Source: Terriglobia bacterium
GTDB lineage: Bacteria > Acidobacteriota > Terriglobia > JAJPHL01
Assembly: GCA_021325275.1 (NCBI GenBank)
Contig: JAJPHL010000042.1
Span: 62,001 to 126,000, forward strand
Direction: 5' to 3'
DNA length: 64,000 bases
Both the position numbers and the translations under genes were made by a program. A model generated the notes under the pieces. That model searched no databases, had not been told where the DNA came from, and saw nothing but the letters and a program-made list of their open reading frames with translations. The first letter of the stretch is position 1. Each line of letters starts with the position of its first letter. Shown here piece by piece: positions 1 through 7,714 of this stretch.

Positions 1-1
1 G

Positions 2-157
2 GCCACGCGTTTGACGAAACTGGCGATTTTAGGCAAGGAGAATTTCCTGGCGCTTTGCAAGATGGTTCCGGCCGCCCGCCAGGATATTCTAAAGACAGCC
101 CGCGAGCGTTCGTCCGTGCGGGAAACGAGCCTGACGGCTCCCATCACAGGAGACTAA
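2..157 (+). CDS. C-terminal end of a probable cyclic-nucleotide-binding-domain protein (5' partial)
   Basis: The window opens inside a reading frame that gives 51 residues and stops at TAA 155-157, three bases before the next ATG. The visible peptide (TKLAILGKENFLALCKMVP then an Arg/Lys/Glu-rich helix) resembles the last beta strand and C-helix of a cNMP-binding (CAP_ED) domain, where a 'L.LD+++F..L+...P' pattern is usual. That match is by eye and covers only the tail, so the parent protein could be a Crp-like regulator or a cNMP-gated protein. The Shine-Dalgarno of the following cytochrome gene lies within the last codons of this frame, so the two are probably co-transcribed. Confidence 0.5.
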   Translation, partial: ATRLTKLAILGKENFLALCKMVPAARQDILKTARERSSVRETSLTAPITGD

Positions 158-160
158 ACA

Positions 161-478
161 ATGAAGATGTCGCGTTTCGTGGTTCTTGCTGTCGTTCTCA
201 TGATGATTCCTACGCTCACCTTTGCCGCCGCCGACGCCGCCAAGGGCAAAGACGTCTATACAGCAAGCTGCAAGAAGTGCCACGGCGAGGGCGGCAATCC
301 GCCTCCCGCGATGACCAAAGCCATGGGCGTCAAGGCGCTCAACGACAAAGACGTTCAGGCGAAATCCGACGCCGTGCTGAAGAAGGAAGTAAAAGAAGGC
401 TTCGGCAAGATGAAGCCGGTGGCTCTCTCCGATGCCGATCTCGATAACGTGATCGCGTACGTCCGGACGTTGAAATAG
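161..478 (+). CDS. Small periplasmic class I cytochrome c
   Basis: A 105-residue monoheme c-type cytochrome. A signal peptide covers roughly residues 1-23 (Lys/Arg n-region, a hydrophobic stretch, then an Ala-rich cleavage region). The heme attachment motif is CKKCH at 37-41 and the likely distal ligand is Met84 in the Gly-Lys-Met-Lys-Pro context, followed by the usual C-terminal helix (LSDADLDNVIAYVRTLK). It would be exported by Sec, matured in the periplasm and act as a soluble one-electron carrier. The ATG is supported by AGGAG about nine bases upstream. It follows the upstream gene with no gap and lies 600 bp from a multiheme cytochrome/barrel operon on the other strand, so it could exchange electrons with that complex; this is inference. 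Confidence 0.92.
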   Translation: MKMSRFVVLAVVLMMIPTLTFAAADAAKGKDVYTASCKKCHGEGGNPPPAMTKAMGVKALNDKDVQAKSDAVLKKEVKEGFGKMKPVALSDADLDNVIAYVRTLK

Positions 479-494
479 GCGCCGGCGATTTTTT

Positions 495-568
495 CACCGC
501 AGAGACGCGGAGACGCAGAGAAAACCTAAACCCGGAATCGATTAGGTTTTCTATGCGCCTCTGCGGTG
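495..568. terminator. Imperfect inverted repeat between convergent genes (bidirectional terminator or interspersed repeat)
   Basis: The left arm (495-528) begins CACCGCAGAG and ends AAAACCTA. The right arm (543-568) is its inverse, TAGGTTTT to CTCTGCGGTG, with an extra eight-base unit in the left arm. It sits in the 107-bp gap between two convergent genes and is the only structure there. The ACCGCAGAG/GACGCGGAG wording resembles short interspersed repeats seen in many soil bacteria, so it may be both a mobile repeat and a terminator. Confidence 0.55.
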
Positions 569-585
569 ACAGAACCGCCGGTGTG

Positions 586-1311
586 TCAATTCGCCGAGGG
601 TTTCTCGACGTGATCGATCACGATCACGTCCACAGGACCCTTAGTGCTTTCTAGCTTCAGGCCTAAGCCCCGCTGCACCGCCTCGAAAATTGTGGTGCCT
701 TCCATCGATTTACTTTCGTCGACGTTGAAATCGAGCGTGACGTCGTAGCGGCCGGTCAATCCGGTTGCATCGATCACCTTGTCGCCGATGAATCCTTGGA
801 GCGTGGATGCGAGCGCTTCCATGGAGATGTGTTTGGCCGCGATTTGATGACCGCCGTCATGATTGATTTCAGGCGCGCTGCCATCGTCGGCGACGGCGTG
901 AAGTTTCGGCGCCGTTTTTCCGACCACAAGCTTGTAGATCGGCAACTCTTTCGTCTCGCGATGCGCCGCGAGCTTGAATCTTTCCACGAGCAGCGATTGC
1001 AGCATCAGCATGACCTGCTCTTTCGTCGCGTCGGGCGGGGCTTTGGCGATCACGTCGTAGCGATCCGTTGAGAGTGCATCGGGTCCGCGTGAAAGCGGAT
1101 AGACCTTCAGCCCCCACGCTTCGCGCATCAGCGCCCGCACTGTGACGTTCATGTACGTCAAGCGTCCAGGCTCGCGCGTAAATGCCGCCGGCCCCGAGTT
1201 CTCGGCGGCTGAGTGCGGCTTCACGGATGCGACCTCGAACTCGGGACGCCCCGCCTGGCCTTGCGCCAGAATCATCAACGCCCCGACTGCAACGATGGAC
1301 GCTTTCACCAT
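586..1311 (-). CDS. TIGR03435 family secreted protein (soil-associated, function unknown)
   Basis: A 241-residue protein with an N-terminal hydrophobic segment followed directly by the family opening 'FEVASVKPH'. Further along are the family landmarks YMNVTVRALMREAW, a Pro-Leu-Ser-containing loop, the RYDVIAKAPP strand, a helix with MLQSLLVERFKLAAHRETKE, and a YDVTLDF strand near the end. This order is characteristic of TIGR03435, a lineage-expanded family of Acidobacteriota with no known biochemical role. The ATG has AGGGGAG five bases upstream. It is monocistronic as far as visible: it converges with the small cytochrome gene and is separated by about 60 bp from the downstream end of the cytochrome/barrel operon, so it could also be that operon's last gene. 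Confidence 0.88.
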   Translation of the reverse strand: MVKASIVAVGALMILAQGQAGRPEFEVASVKPHSAAENSGPAAFTREPGRLTYMNVTVRALMREAWGLKVYPLSRGPDALSTDRYDVIAKAPPDATKEQVMLMLQSLLVERFKLAAHRETKELPIYKLVVGKTAPKLHAVADDGSAPEINHDGGHQIAAKHISMEALASTLQGFIGDKVIDATGLTGRYDVTLDFNVDESKSMEGTTIFEAVQRGLGLKLESTKGPVDVIVIDHVEKPSAN

Positions 1312-1371
1312 CGGATCTCCCCTCGCCAGTTGGACGGCGATGACCGTTGAACAGTTAGGCCCGCCTCGGTG

Positions 1372-2697
1372 TTACCTCACGTGACACTTCTGGCAGGTGT
1401 CGGCGTACGTGTGACATGTCATGCACGCGCGCTGATCGAGCCGCGCCAACATCGCGTGACCGCCGTTCACAAACGTCGCCAGAGGGAAATGGCTGCGCGG
1501 CGTTTGGCTGTGGCAGTCCTGGCAAGTTTCCGCCGAGTGGCAGAGCGCGCATTGCCGCCGGTCGAGCGCGGCCATTTGTCCATGAACGTCGTCGGCCCAG
1601 CGCGCGGTGTGCGACGCCGGGCGCATCACCTGATGGCATCCGATGCATTGCTTCGAACCCGGCGTGTCCGATGAAAGCGTGGCCGCCGACGGAGCTTTCA
1701 CAGCGACGTGGCACACGAAACACTTGGCGCCCGGCGCGCTCGCTTCCGCTTCATGATGCGTCCGGAAACTTTCGTTGTGAAACGCCGGTTTCACGTTGCG
1801 TGTGTGGCTTCCGGGCGCGTTGCCCGTGCGCGCGTCGATGTGGCACGTTTGGCAATTCGTCATCTGGAATTGCGCGGGCATTTCCTTCGACACGTCGTGA
1901 CACTGCACGCAGTCGATCATCTTCGGTAGATTCAAATCCGCCAAGCTCGTCGACGTGGGAATTGAGTAGTGGCACGTTGTGCAATTCAAGTTCTCGCGTT
2001 CTTTCGCCTTGAAATGCGCGATGTGCGAGAACTTGATGTTCACGTGGACACCCGACACCACGTGGTCGGCGAACTTGCGCGTCTTGGTGAATCCGGGATT
2101 CTCGATTTCCTCGGGCGAATGGCAGCCGCGGCAATCTTTCGTATCCGACGCGGGCGTCAAGTGCGGCAGCGCGCCGTCTTTGGCGTGGCATCCGGCGCAC
2201 TCCGCGTGACCCGGGAACGTGGCGAACACGCCGTCCGATTGGAACTTGTGGCAGAACGTGCAATCGGCGCGGAATCCGGTCTTGGGATTGAGGCGCGCCT
2301 TAGGATCGACGTGGCGCGCGTGCGCGAAATCGATGAGAATCGCCCGCTGCTTTTTGTAGAGCGGGAACGGCTTCAGGTCGGTGGCCGACGGTTTCGACTC
2401 GCTGTGACACTGCGCGCAAATCTTGACGGCCGACGGCGTGCTCGACGGCTTTTCAAACGCGTCGGAGTGGCACGCCATGCACTGATCGTGTCCCGGGCGC
2501 TTCATCTTCACCGACGTAGGACCTTCCGTCGTGTGGCACGTGGAGCAATCGAGACTCAATTCGCCGACGTGGACGTGATGCAGGAAAAACGGCGCGTTGG
2601 GATCCGCCGGTTTCGCGGGTACGGCGGGCTTGGGAGCGGCCTGCTGCGCCGGCAGCACCAACAACAACACGGGCATGAGCAAAGCGAATATCGGCAC
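1372..2697 (-). CDS. Secreted 15-heme cytochrome c
   Basis: Fifteen CxxCH motifs (first CSTCH, last CQKCH at the C-terminus) are spread over about 440 residues, with a single N-terminal hydrophobic export segment and a Pro/Ala linker before the first heme. There is no other domain, so this is a pure electron-wire protein of the type found in periplasmic or outer-membrane-associated multiheme complexes. Two starts are possible: TTG at 2712, overlapping the upstream stop, or GTG at 2697, two bases after that stop and nine bases after GGAG. I prefer GTG 2697. It is the last gene of a four-gene minus-strand operon and directly follows the barrel gene, the gene order expected of a porin-cytochrome module. 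Confidence 0.88.
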   Translation of the reverse strand: MPIFALLMPVLLLVLPAQQAAPKPAVPAKPADPNAPFFLHHVHVGELSLDCSTCHTTEGPTSVKMKRPGHDQCMACHSDAFEKPSSTPSAVKICAQCHSESKPSATDLKPFPLYKKQRAILIDFAHARHVDPKARLNPKTGFRADCTFCHKFQSDGVFATFPGHAECAGCHAKDGALPHLTPASDTKDCRGCHSPEEIENPGFTKTRKFADHVVSGVHVNIKFSHIAHFKAKERENLNCTTCHYSIPTSTSLADLNLPKMIDCVQCHDVSKEMPAQFQMTNCQTCHIDARTGNAPGSHTRNVKPAFHNESFRTHHEAEASAPGAKCFVCHVAVKAPSAATLSSDTPGSKQCIGCHQVMRPASHTARWADDVHGQMAALDRRQCALCHSAETCQDCHSQTPRSHFPLATFVNGGHAMLARLDQRACMTCHTYADTCQKCHVR

Positions 2698-2699
2698 GG

Positions 2700-4346
2700 T
2701 CAATATCTCCAAATCAAGCCGACGCGCAACGTCTGCGCCCGCGAGAGGTCCGGCTGGAAAACGTAGAAATCACGATCCAGGCTGTAGTTGAAATAGACGC
2801 GCGTGTGCGAGTCGAACTTGAAGTTGAAGCTTCCGATCACGCCCTTGGTGATCGTGTTCGGCAGGTAGAAGAAGCGATCCTGCAAATCGATGGTGCGATA
2901 AAATCCGCCGGCGCTGACGGTCAATCGCCCGTGTCCGAAACTGTGCCGGATCTCGCCGCGGAAATCGGCCTCGCGCGTCTCGCCGGCGATGGTGACATCG
3001 TCGAACGCGGTTGCGCCGACTGGGCTGCGGCGATGCGTGTCGCGCAGGTGATACTCCCAAAATGTTTCGATCTTGGGCCACGGATAAAACTGGAAGTTCA
3101 GCCGATAGTCTTCGAACGAATCGTTGAACGGCCCCTGCAGCGCTTCCGGAACCAGGCGCCGCACGATCGCGCTGCCGCCGGTGCGCAGGCGATTCGTGAT
3201 CAAGTCGCGGCGGCCGTCGACAAAAACCTGGCTGAACGGAGTGAGCTGTCCCAAGTTCAAGCGCAGCAAGGAATCGAACAGCGGATTGTTGTTGCGCGCC
3301 AGTTCGGTGTAGTCGAAAACGTAGTCTTTGTCCGTGAGTTCCTGCTGAAATCCCAAGCGCAGCGTGGTTTTTCCGTCGCGCGGGAACCACAACAAGCGCG
3401 TGTCGCTATTGGTGAGATGGCCGCCCACCATCGAGAGCGAGCTCGACGCGGTGATCGACTTTTCCCATCCTTTGCGCAGCGTGACGCGATGCGATCCCTT
3501 CACGTAGAAAAGGTTTTGATACTCCAGCGTCGTGTTGTGCGGCAGGCGGAAGAGAATCTCGCTGCCGCCGATCGCCCGCTGGACAGGATCGCCGAAGTAC
3601 GTGAAGCGCCGTCCGCCGAAAACGCTGAACGACACTTTGCCGATGCGATCGCCGAAGGCCACGCCGTCGAACGATGCCAGGTCGGTGGAGTACTCATGCA
3701 GCCGGCCGACCGAAAGGGTGGAGTTGCGCAGCGCGCCGTCGCCGGACTCGCCGTGCAGCTCAATCTCGCCGGTCAGCAGTTCGAAGCGTCGCGCCGCGGG
3801 GAATGCCGTGATCGGCGATTGGAATTCCGATCCTGCGTCGATGTGCGTGAGGTCTTCGCGATAGCGAACCGTGAAGTTCGTGTTCAAACGATCGGAAAGC
3901 CATCCGCGCGTGCCGAGATTGATCAATTCATAGATCGAATTGGCGCTCGGTTGAAACGCGTCCGGGTACGGGACGCCGGCGGGATTGAAAATGTTCGTGA
4001 TCGGCGCGTTGATCACACCGGTGGTCGTGGGCAATCCCGAGAAAAACGCGTCCTGGCGGATGTATTCCGTGCGGCTCTCGAAGAAGAAGTGATTCCCAAA
4101 TTCGTCGAGCGGCTTGTGCGACACCGGAAGTTGCGGCGGCTTCAGCACGGGGTCGATCGGCGCGTTGGGAATCACGTCGCCGACAAGATCGTCCCAGGCG
4201 TGAACGATATCCGGCAGGGGAACCGTGGGAGCCGGCGCGGGTGTGGTTGGCGCAGGCGGATTTTGCGCGGCCGGCGCAGGCGTTTGCGCGGCTACGAGAG
4301 ACATCGAACATCCCAACAACAACCACCGAAGAGACGCGGAGGACAT
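2700..4346 (-). CDS. Outer-membrane beta-barrel protein, candidate porin partner of multiheme cytochromes
   Basis: A 548-residue protein with a signal peptide ending near the Ala-Gln at about residue 21, then a Pro/Ala-rich linker to about residue 45. The rest is dominated by alternating polar/hydrophobic strands (for example TEYIRQDAFF, RLNLGQLTPFSQVFVDGR, RVYFNYSLDRDFYVF) and ends in aromatic Tyr after LIWR, the usual signal of an outer-membrane barrel. No heme motif is present. Size and context resemble MtrB/PioB-like or porin-cytochrome barrels rather than substrate porins, but sequence identity to those families cannot be tested here. It is 18 bp downstream of the TPR gene and translationally coupled to the 15-heme cytochrome gene. 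Confidence 0.7.
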   Translation of the reverse strand: MSSASLRWLLLGCSMSLVAAQTPAPAAQNPPAPTTPAPAPTVPLPDIVHAWDDLVGDVIPNAPIDPVLKPPQLPVSHKPLDEFGNHFFFESRTEYIRQDAFFSGLPTTTGVINAPITNIFNPAGVPYPDAFQPSANSIYELINLGTRGWLSDRLNTNFTVRYREDLTHIDAGSEFQSPITAFPAARRFELLTGEIELHGESGDGALRNSTLSVGRLHEYSTDLASFDGVAFGDRIGKVSFSVFGGRRFTYFGDPVQRAIGGSEILFRLPHNTTLEYQNLFYVKGSHRVTLRKGWEKSITASSSLSMVGGHLTNSDTRLLWFPRDGKTTLRLGFQQELTDKDYVFDYTELARNNNPLFDSLLRLNLGQLTPFSQVFVDGRRDLITNRLRTGGSAIVRRLVPEALQGPFNDSFEDYRLNFQFYPWPKIETFWEYHLRDTHRRSPVGATAFDDVTIAGETREADFRGEIRHSFGHGRLTVSAGGFYRTIDLQDRFFYLPNTITKGVIGSFNFKFDSHTRVYFNYSLDRDFYVFQPDLSRAQTLRVGLIWRY

Positions 4347-4364
4347 GAGTGGGCGTTGAGTGAC

Positions 4365-5252
4365 CTAAGGTTTGTCTTGCTCCGTTTTGTTTTGGGGGGC
4401 TGGCTTCTGTTGCTCCCGCTTGGTACTGCTTCCTGTTGGACCTTTTTCTATCTCGTGCCGCGGCGTACGCTCCGGCATCGCGTTCAGCTTCTTCAATCGC
4501 GCGTTGGCCAGCGTGATGCGCCACGGATACGTGTCGCTGTGCCACTGCGTGGCAGCCAGATAATTGCTTAGCTCGGACTTTTCGTTCGCCGCTTGACCTA
4601 GCGCGCGATAAATCTCCGCCAATTGCCAATGCACATGCGCGTTGTTGGCGGTGTCGCCGGTGAGTTGCGTGTATTGCGCCGTGACCGGCGACATCGCTAG
4701 TTCCGCTTGATACGCCGCGATCGCTTGCTGGTAAAACGCCGCTTGCTTCGTGGGATCGGTCGCCGCGTCGCCTTGGCCTTGATACGTTTCGCCGATCAGC
4801 GAGTTCACACCGAGGCGCAGCGGATCGATCTTCAGCACGTCTTGGAACAACGACAACGCTTGCGTGGGGTTCGACTGCATCAGCAACACGCCCAGGCGCA
4901 AGCGCACCGTGAACATGCATGGCGGCGGCGTGAGATTCGCGGGCGGCGCCGATTGTGTCACGATCTGGCAGGTGTTGTTCGAGAGGCTATTGGTTTGCAG
5001 CGCCGTTTGGTAATCGGCGATGGCGCCGGCGGTGTCCTGCAAATCGTCCTGCTTATGGATGCCGCGTTGCAGGAACTCCCACTCGTTGATCGGCGTGTCG
5101 ATGCCCAACAATTCCCACTGGATTTTTCCTTCGAAGTAAAACGGATTCCGCGTGGGATAGTTGGGATTATTCGTTCGCGACGCCGTGGAGCCTTGCCCGT
5201 ACGCAACCGCGGCCGCGAGCAACACCACAACGCAAAAGCGAGATGCTCGCAT
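4365..5252 (-). CDS. Secreted TPR protein of the cytochrome/barrel operon
   Basis: A 295-residue protein with a signal peptide (residues 1-19, ending AYGQ) and helical repeats consistent with three to four tetratricopeptide units between about 70 and 250 (FTVRLRLGVLLMQSNPTQAL; AHVHWQLAEIYRALGQAANE). The last 35 residues are charged, rich in Lys/Gln/Pro. There are two isolated Cys but no CxxCH. The start overlaps the upstream cytochrome stop as TAATG, so the genes are translationally coupled. A scaffold or assembly role for the electron-transfer complex is inferred from position only. Confidence 0.75.
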   Translation of the reverse strand: MRASRFCVVVLLAAAVAYGQGSTASRTNNPNYPTRNPFYFEGKIQWELLGIDTPINEWEFLQRGIHKQDDLQDTAGAIADYQTALQTNSLSNNTCQIVTQSAPPANLTPPPCMFTVRLRLGVLLMQSNPTQALSLFQDVLKIDPLRLGVNSLIGETYQGQGDAATDPTKQAAFYQQAIAAYQAELAMSPVTAQYTQLTGDTANNAHVHWQLAEIYRALGQAANEKSELSNYLAATQWHSDTYPWRITLANARLKKLNAMPERTPRHEIEKGPTGSSTKREQQKPAPQNKTEQDKP

Positions 5253-7453
5253 TAGTTGGAACCTCCCGAGGAAACAACGCCCGCTCCGGTGAGTGTCACT
5301 TTCGCCGTGTTCGACGTGAGATTCGGAAGATTCACAAGCAGCGTGTCGATGGTGTTTTCGTTAAGCAACCCGAGATCGTGGCCCGCGGGCCCGTTCGGTC
5401 CCGTGGTGCGCGACAAAAAGCGCATGAATAGCGGCGGGAAGTGTTCGTAGTTCACGCTGGCGGAAATCGTCAGCGGCCCTTGCAATCCCGCGATGCCCAT
5501 TTCCGCCAACTCCGGTTGCGAAGGCAGCGTGATGTCGTATTTGTAGAGCGTGGGGCGCAGCGGCGCGAGCGACCGGAAATTATCCACGGCGTTGGCGAAG
5601 CTCGCGCTGAAAGTTTCCTCGAAGTGCGCGCCGCTCAACACGGTGATCGGATTTCCGTTCGCGTCGTTGCGGCCGATCTGCGACCCCGGCAGAAACACAC
5701 GCGTCAGTTCGTTGCGGAAAAGCACCAGTCCTTCGTTGCGTCCTTCAAACACGCGCGAGTCGGGACCATCGTCGGGTCCCAGCACGAACACTTGGTTCGT
5801 GTGACCGTTTGCCGTGGGACCTTGGCCGGTGACGTACGTGGTGTTGTAACGTCCCGGATCGACGACGGCATTGATGTGCTCGAGGTCTTCGTCATTGAGA
5901 TTGCCGTCGGGCGCCATTTCTCCAGTGTCGGGATGCGGCTTATCGACGACGTAGCCCGATTGGTAGACCACGAATCCCGTGGCATCGGTCACCTTGAGAT
6001 TGATGTAGGTGGTGCGCTCCTGCGAGAATCCCGCAGGGAAGCGATGCCCGGTGAGCGCCGTGGCGACGACGCGCACGGTGAACGTTTGCCCCGGCGTGGC
6101 GGTGGTGTCGCTTTGGCTCAAGTCGAGCCGCACCGCAGCCTTCAGCAAATCCTGGCGGCGCTGCGCGACTCCGGCGGGGAATCCGTGCCCATCGATGGCC
6201 GTCGAGTTGGGATCGGGATACGTCGCGCCCAAGCGCGCCTGCAATTCGCTCAGCGGGAGCAGTGGAACGTCAACGCCCGTGAGATAGTGCGTCACCACAT
6301 TGCGCTTCTGCAGCGGGTAGTTGTACTCGGTCGAGACTCCGGGCACCGCGGCATAGTCTTGCGGGAAGATTCCCGGCGTGGGGCTGGTGATCGTCTGGCC
6401 GTTAACCGTGTACGTGGAGTTTCCGGCATACGGGAAACTCGACATGTGGCAATCCTGGCAGCGCACCACTTGATTGAACGGATTATTCGTGGAGTTGTAC
6501 GGACCCAGCGCCCATTCCGTACTCAGATTCTCCAGGCGGTAGAACGAAACGCCGTTGACTCCCAGCTGCGTGCTGGCTTCGGCCGCGGTGAGCGATCCGC
6601 CGGAAGCGAGCGGCACGCGAACGTCGTGACAGGAATTGCAGAACGCGCCGCTCCGCAGATACGCGATGCGGCTGGGATCGTGAGACGCGGTGTGGAAGAA
6701 GTTCTGCGGCGTCACGGGATTTTGGAACGGTCCCACTTTGTCGATGGTTCCTTGCACCAGCATGCTGGCGTTGGCGTATCCGTCGCCGTGGAAACTGCGT
6801 TCCATGTCGGGCCCCGTCGTGTTGTGGCACGTTTCACACGTGATGCCTGCGGCGCCCAGCGACGGCTTCGATCCGGGCGGCGGTGGACCACCGGGATTTG
6901 TGGGCAGCACTTGATTTCCGTTTACATCGATCAAATGGTAGTCGCGCAGAGGACGGAGCAGATCGGGGCGAAAATTCGCGCCGATGCCGGCTAACGCCGG
7001 CACTTCGCGGTACTTCAAGTTGCCGTCGCCGAGCGCAATGAAAGGCTGATTATGGCAAGTGAGACAAAATCCCGCGCGCACCTGATTGAGATCGGTGAAC
7101 AGCGGCGTGGTGGTCATGTTCGACGTGAGCGGCTGGCCGTTGGTCTGCGTCCTGCCGGCGGTGTCGGAATAAACCGGCCGCAACAATCCGCCGTTGAGGA
7201 AATTCGACGCCGTCTCGAGCGCGTTGAACAGCGGGCTGACGTTGCGGTAGCCCGATTTGACGGCGGTGTGCAACTCGTCGTACTGGCGTTGATGGCACGG
7301 CAGGCAGTTTTCGGGGCGCTGCAGCGTCTGCGGTTGCATGGATGACACCGGATCGTCGGGATTTCCAACAGGCGTTTGTGCTGCGACAACGCCCATACTG
7401 CTCAGCAAAACTCCAACGATCACCAAGGTCGCCGAACGATTGGCAAGACTCAA
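5252..7453 (-). CDS. Secreted pentaheme cytochrome c with C-terminal beta domain
   Basis: A 733-residue protein. The signal peptide spans residues 1-25. Five CxxCH motifs occur between about residues 50 and 335 (CLPCH, CLTCH, CETCH, CNSCH, CQDCH), with the spacing of cytochrome c554-like proteins. After residue 400 there is a beta-rich region beginning TVRVVATALTGHRFPAGF that is also recognisable in the pentaheme-TPR protein encoded at 17.1 kb (its GHFFPGGTVDAFDV segment), so the two share architecture. The start is TTG, with GGGAGG ten bases upstream; an ATG start would destroy the signal peptide. It is the first gene of the four-gene operon and probably the entry cytochrome. Confidence 0.88.
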   Translation of the reverse strand: MSLANRSATLVIVGVLLSSMGVVAAQTPVGNPDDPVSSMQPQTLQRPENCLPCHQRQYDELHTAVKSGYRNVSPLFNALETASNFLNGGLLRPVYSDTAGRTQTNGQPLTSNMTTTPLFTDLNQVRAGFCLTCHNQPFIALGDGNLKYREVPALAGIGANFRPDLLRPLRDYHLIDVNGNQVLPTNPGGPPPPGSKPSLGAAGITCETCHNTTGPDMERSFHGDGYANASMLVQGTIDKVGPFQNPVTPQNFFHTASHDPSRIAYLRSGAFCNSCHDVRVPLASGGSLTAAEASTQLGVNGVSFYRLENLSTEWALGPYNSTNNPFNQVVRCQDCHMSSFPYAGNSTYTVNGQTITSPTPGIFPQDYAAVPGVSTEYNYPLQKRNVVTHYLTGVDVPLLPLSELQARLGATYPDPNSTAIDGHGFPAGVAQRRQDLLKAAVRLDLSQSDTTATPGQTFTVRVVATALTGHRFPAGFSQERTTYINLKVTDATGFVVYQSGYVVDKPHPDTGEMAPDGNLNDEDLEHINAVVDPGRYNTTYVTGQGPTANGHTNQVFVLGPDDGPDSRVFEGRNEGLVLFRNELTRVFLPGSQIGRNDANGNPITVLSGAHFEETFSASFANAVDNFRSLAPLRPTLYKYDITLPSQPELAEMGIAGLQGPLTISASVNYEHFPPLFMRFLSRTTGPNGPAGHDLGLLNENTIDTLLVNLPNLTSNTAKVTLTGAGVVSSGGSN

Positions 7454-7584
7454 GGGGTCTTGACCTCCCAGAAAGTCAGAAGAAGCGGGGGATGGCTCAT
7501 TAAATCAAACGGAGTCGCGTCGGGTCAATGGTACTTCCGTCACACGTCCGGGGTTGAGGCGGGAAATGGAACTTGGAGAGCGCA

Positions 7585-7677
7585 ATGGCGAAGATCCGGG
7601 CGCGATTCAATCGCAAACGCGTCGAGGATGCGCACGATTCCGAGAATCCCAACCCGCCTGAGATCACAGTGAATTGA
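7585..7677 (+). CDS. Possible 30-residue small protein
   Basis: A short frame, MAKIRARFNRKRVEDAHDSE and ten more residues, lies in the 260-bp gap between two minus-strand genes. GGAG stands six to seven bases before the ATG, which is the main argument for translation. The peptide is basic at the N-terminus and acidic/Pro-rich at the C-terminus and I recognise no family. It ends two bases before the tRNA-derived fragment. It could equally be a chance frame. Confidence 0.22.
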   Translation: MAKIRARFNRKRVEDAHDSENPNPPEITVN

Positions 7678-7678
7678 G

Positions 7679-7704
7679 TGCCCGGGGCGGGAATCGAACC
7701 CGCA
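7679..7704 (-). other. tRNA 3'-end fragment (T-arm plus acceptor strand), attachment-site-like
   Basis: On the minus strand this reads a perfect T-arm (stem GCGGG/CCCGC, loop TTCGATT) followed by a seven-base acceptor strand CCCGGGC and discriminator A, exactly the 3' end of a tRNA without encoded CCA. The matching 5' acceptor GCCCGGG and the D and anticodon arms are absent: the preceding minus-strand sequence is the end of a TPR gene. Such isolated 3' ends are the usual scar of integration at a tRNA gene. No second copy was found in the window. Confidence 0.6.
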
Positions 7705-7714
7705 AAGGAACGAT

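Noticed and set aside
2805-4571. A 588-codon open frame on the plus strand opposite the barrel and TPR genes
   Set aside because: It is Arg/Ala/Val/Glu rich with no domain, and its opposite strand encodes proteins with signal peptides and barrel pattern. It is a GC-driven shadow, like the long antisense frames at 5441-6994 and 8904-10142.
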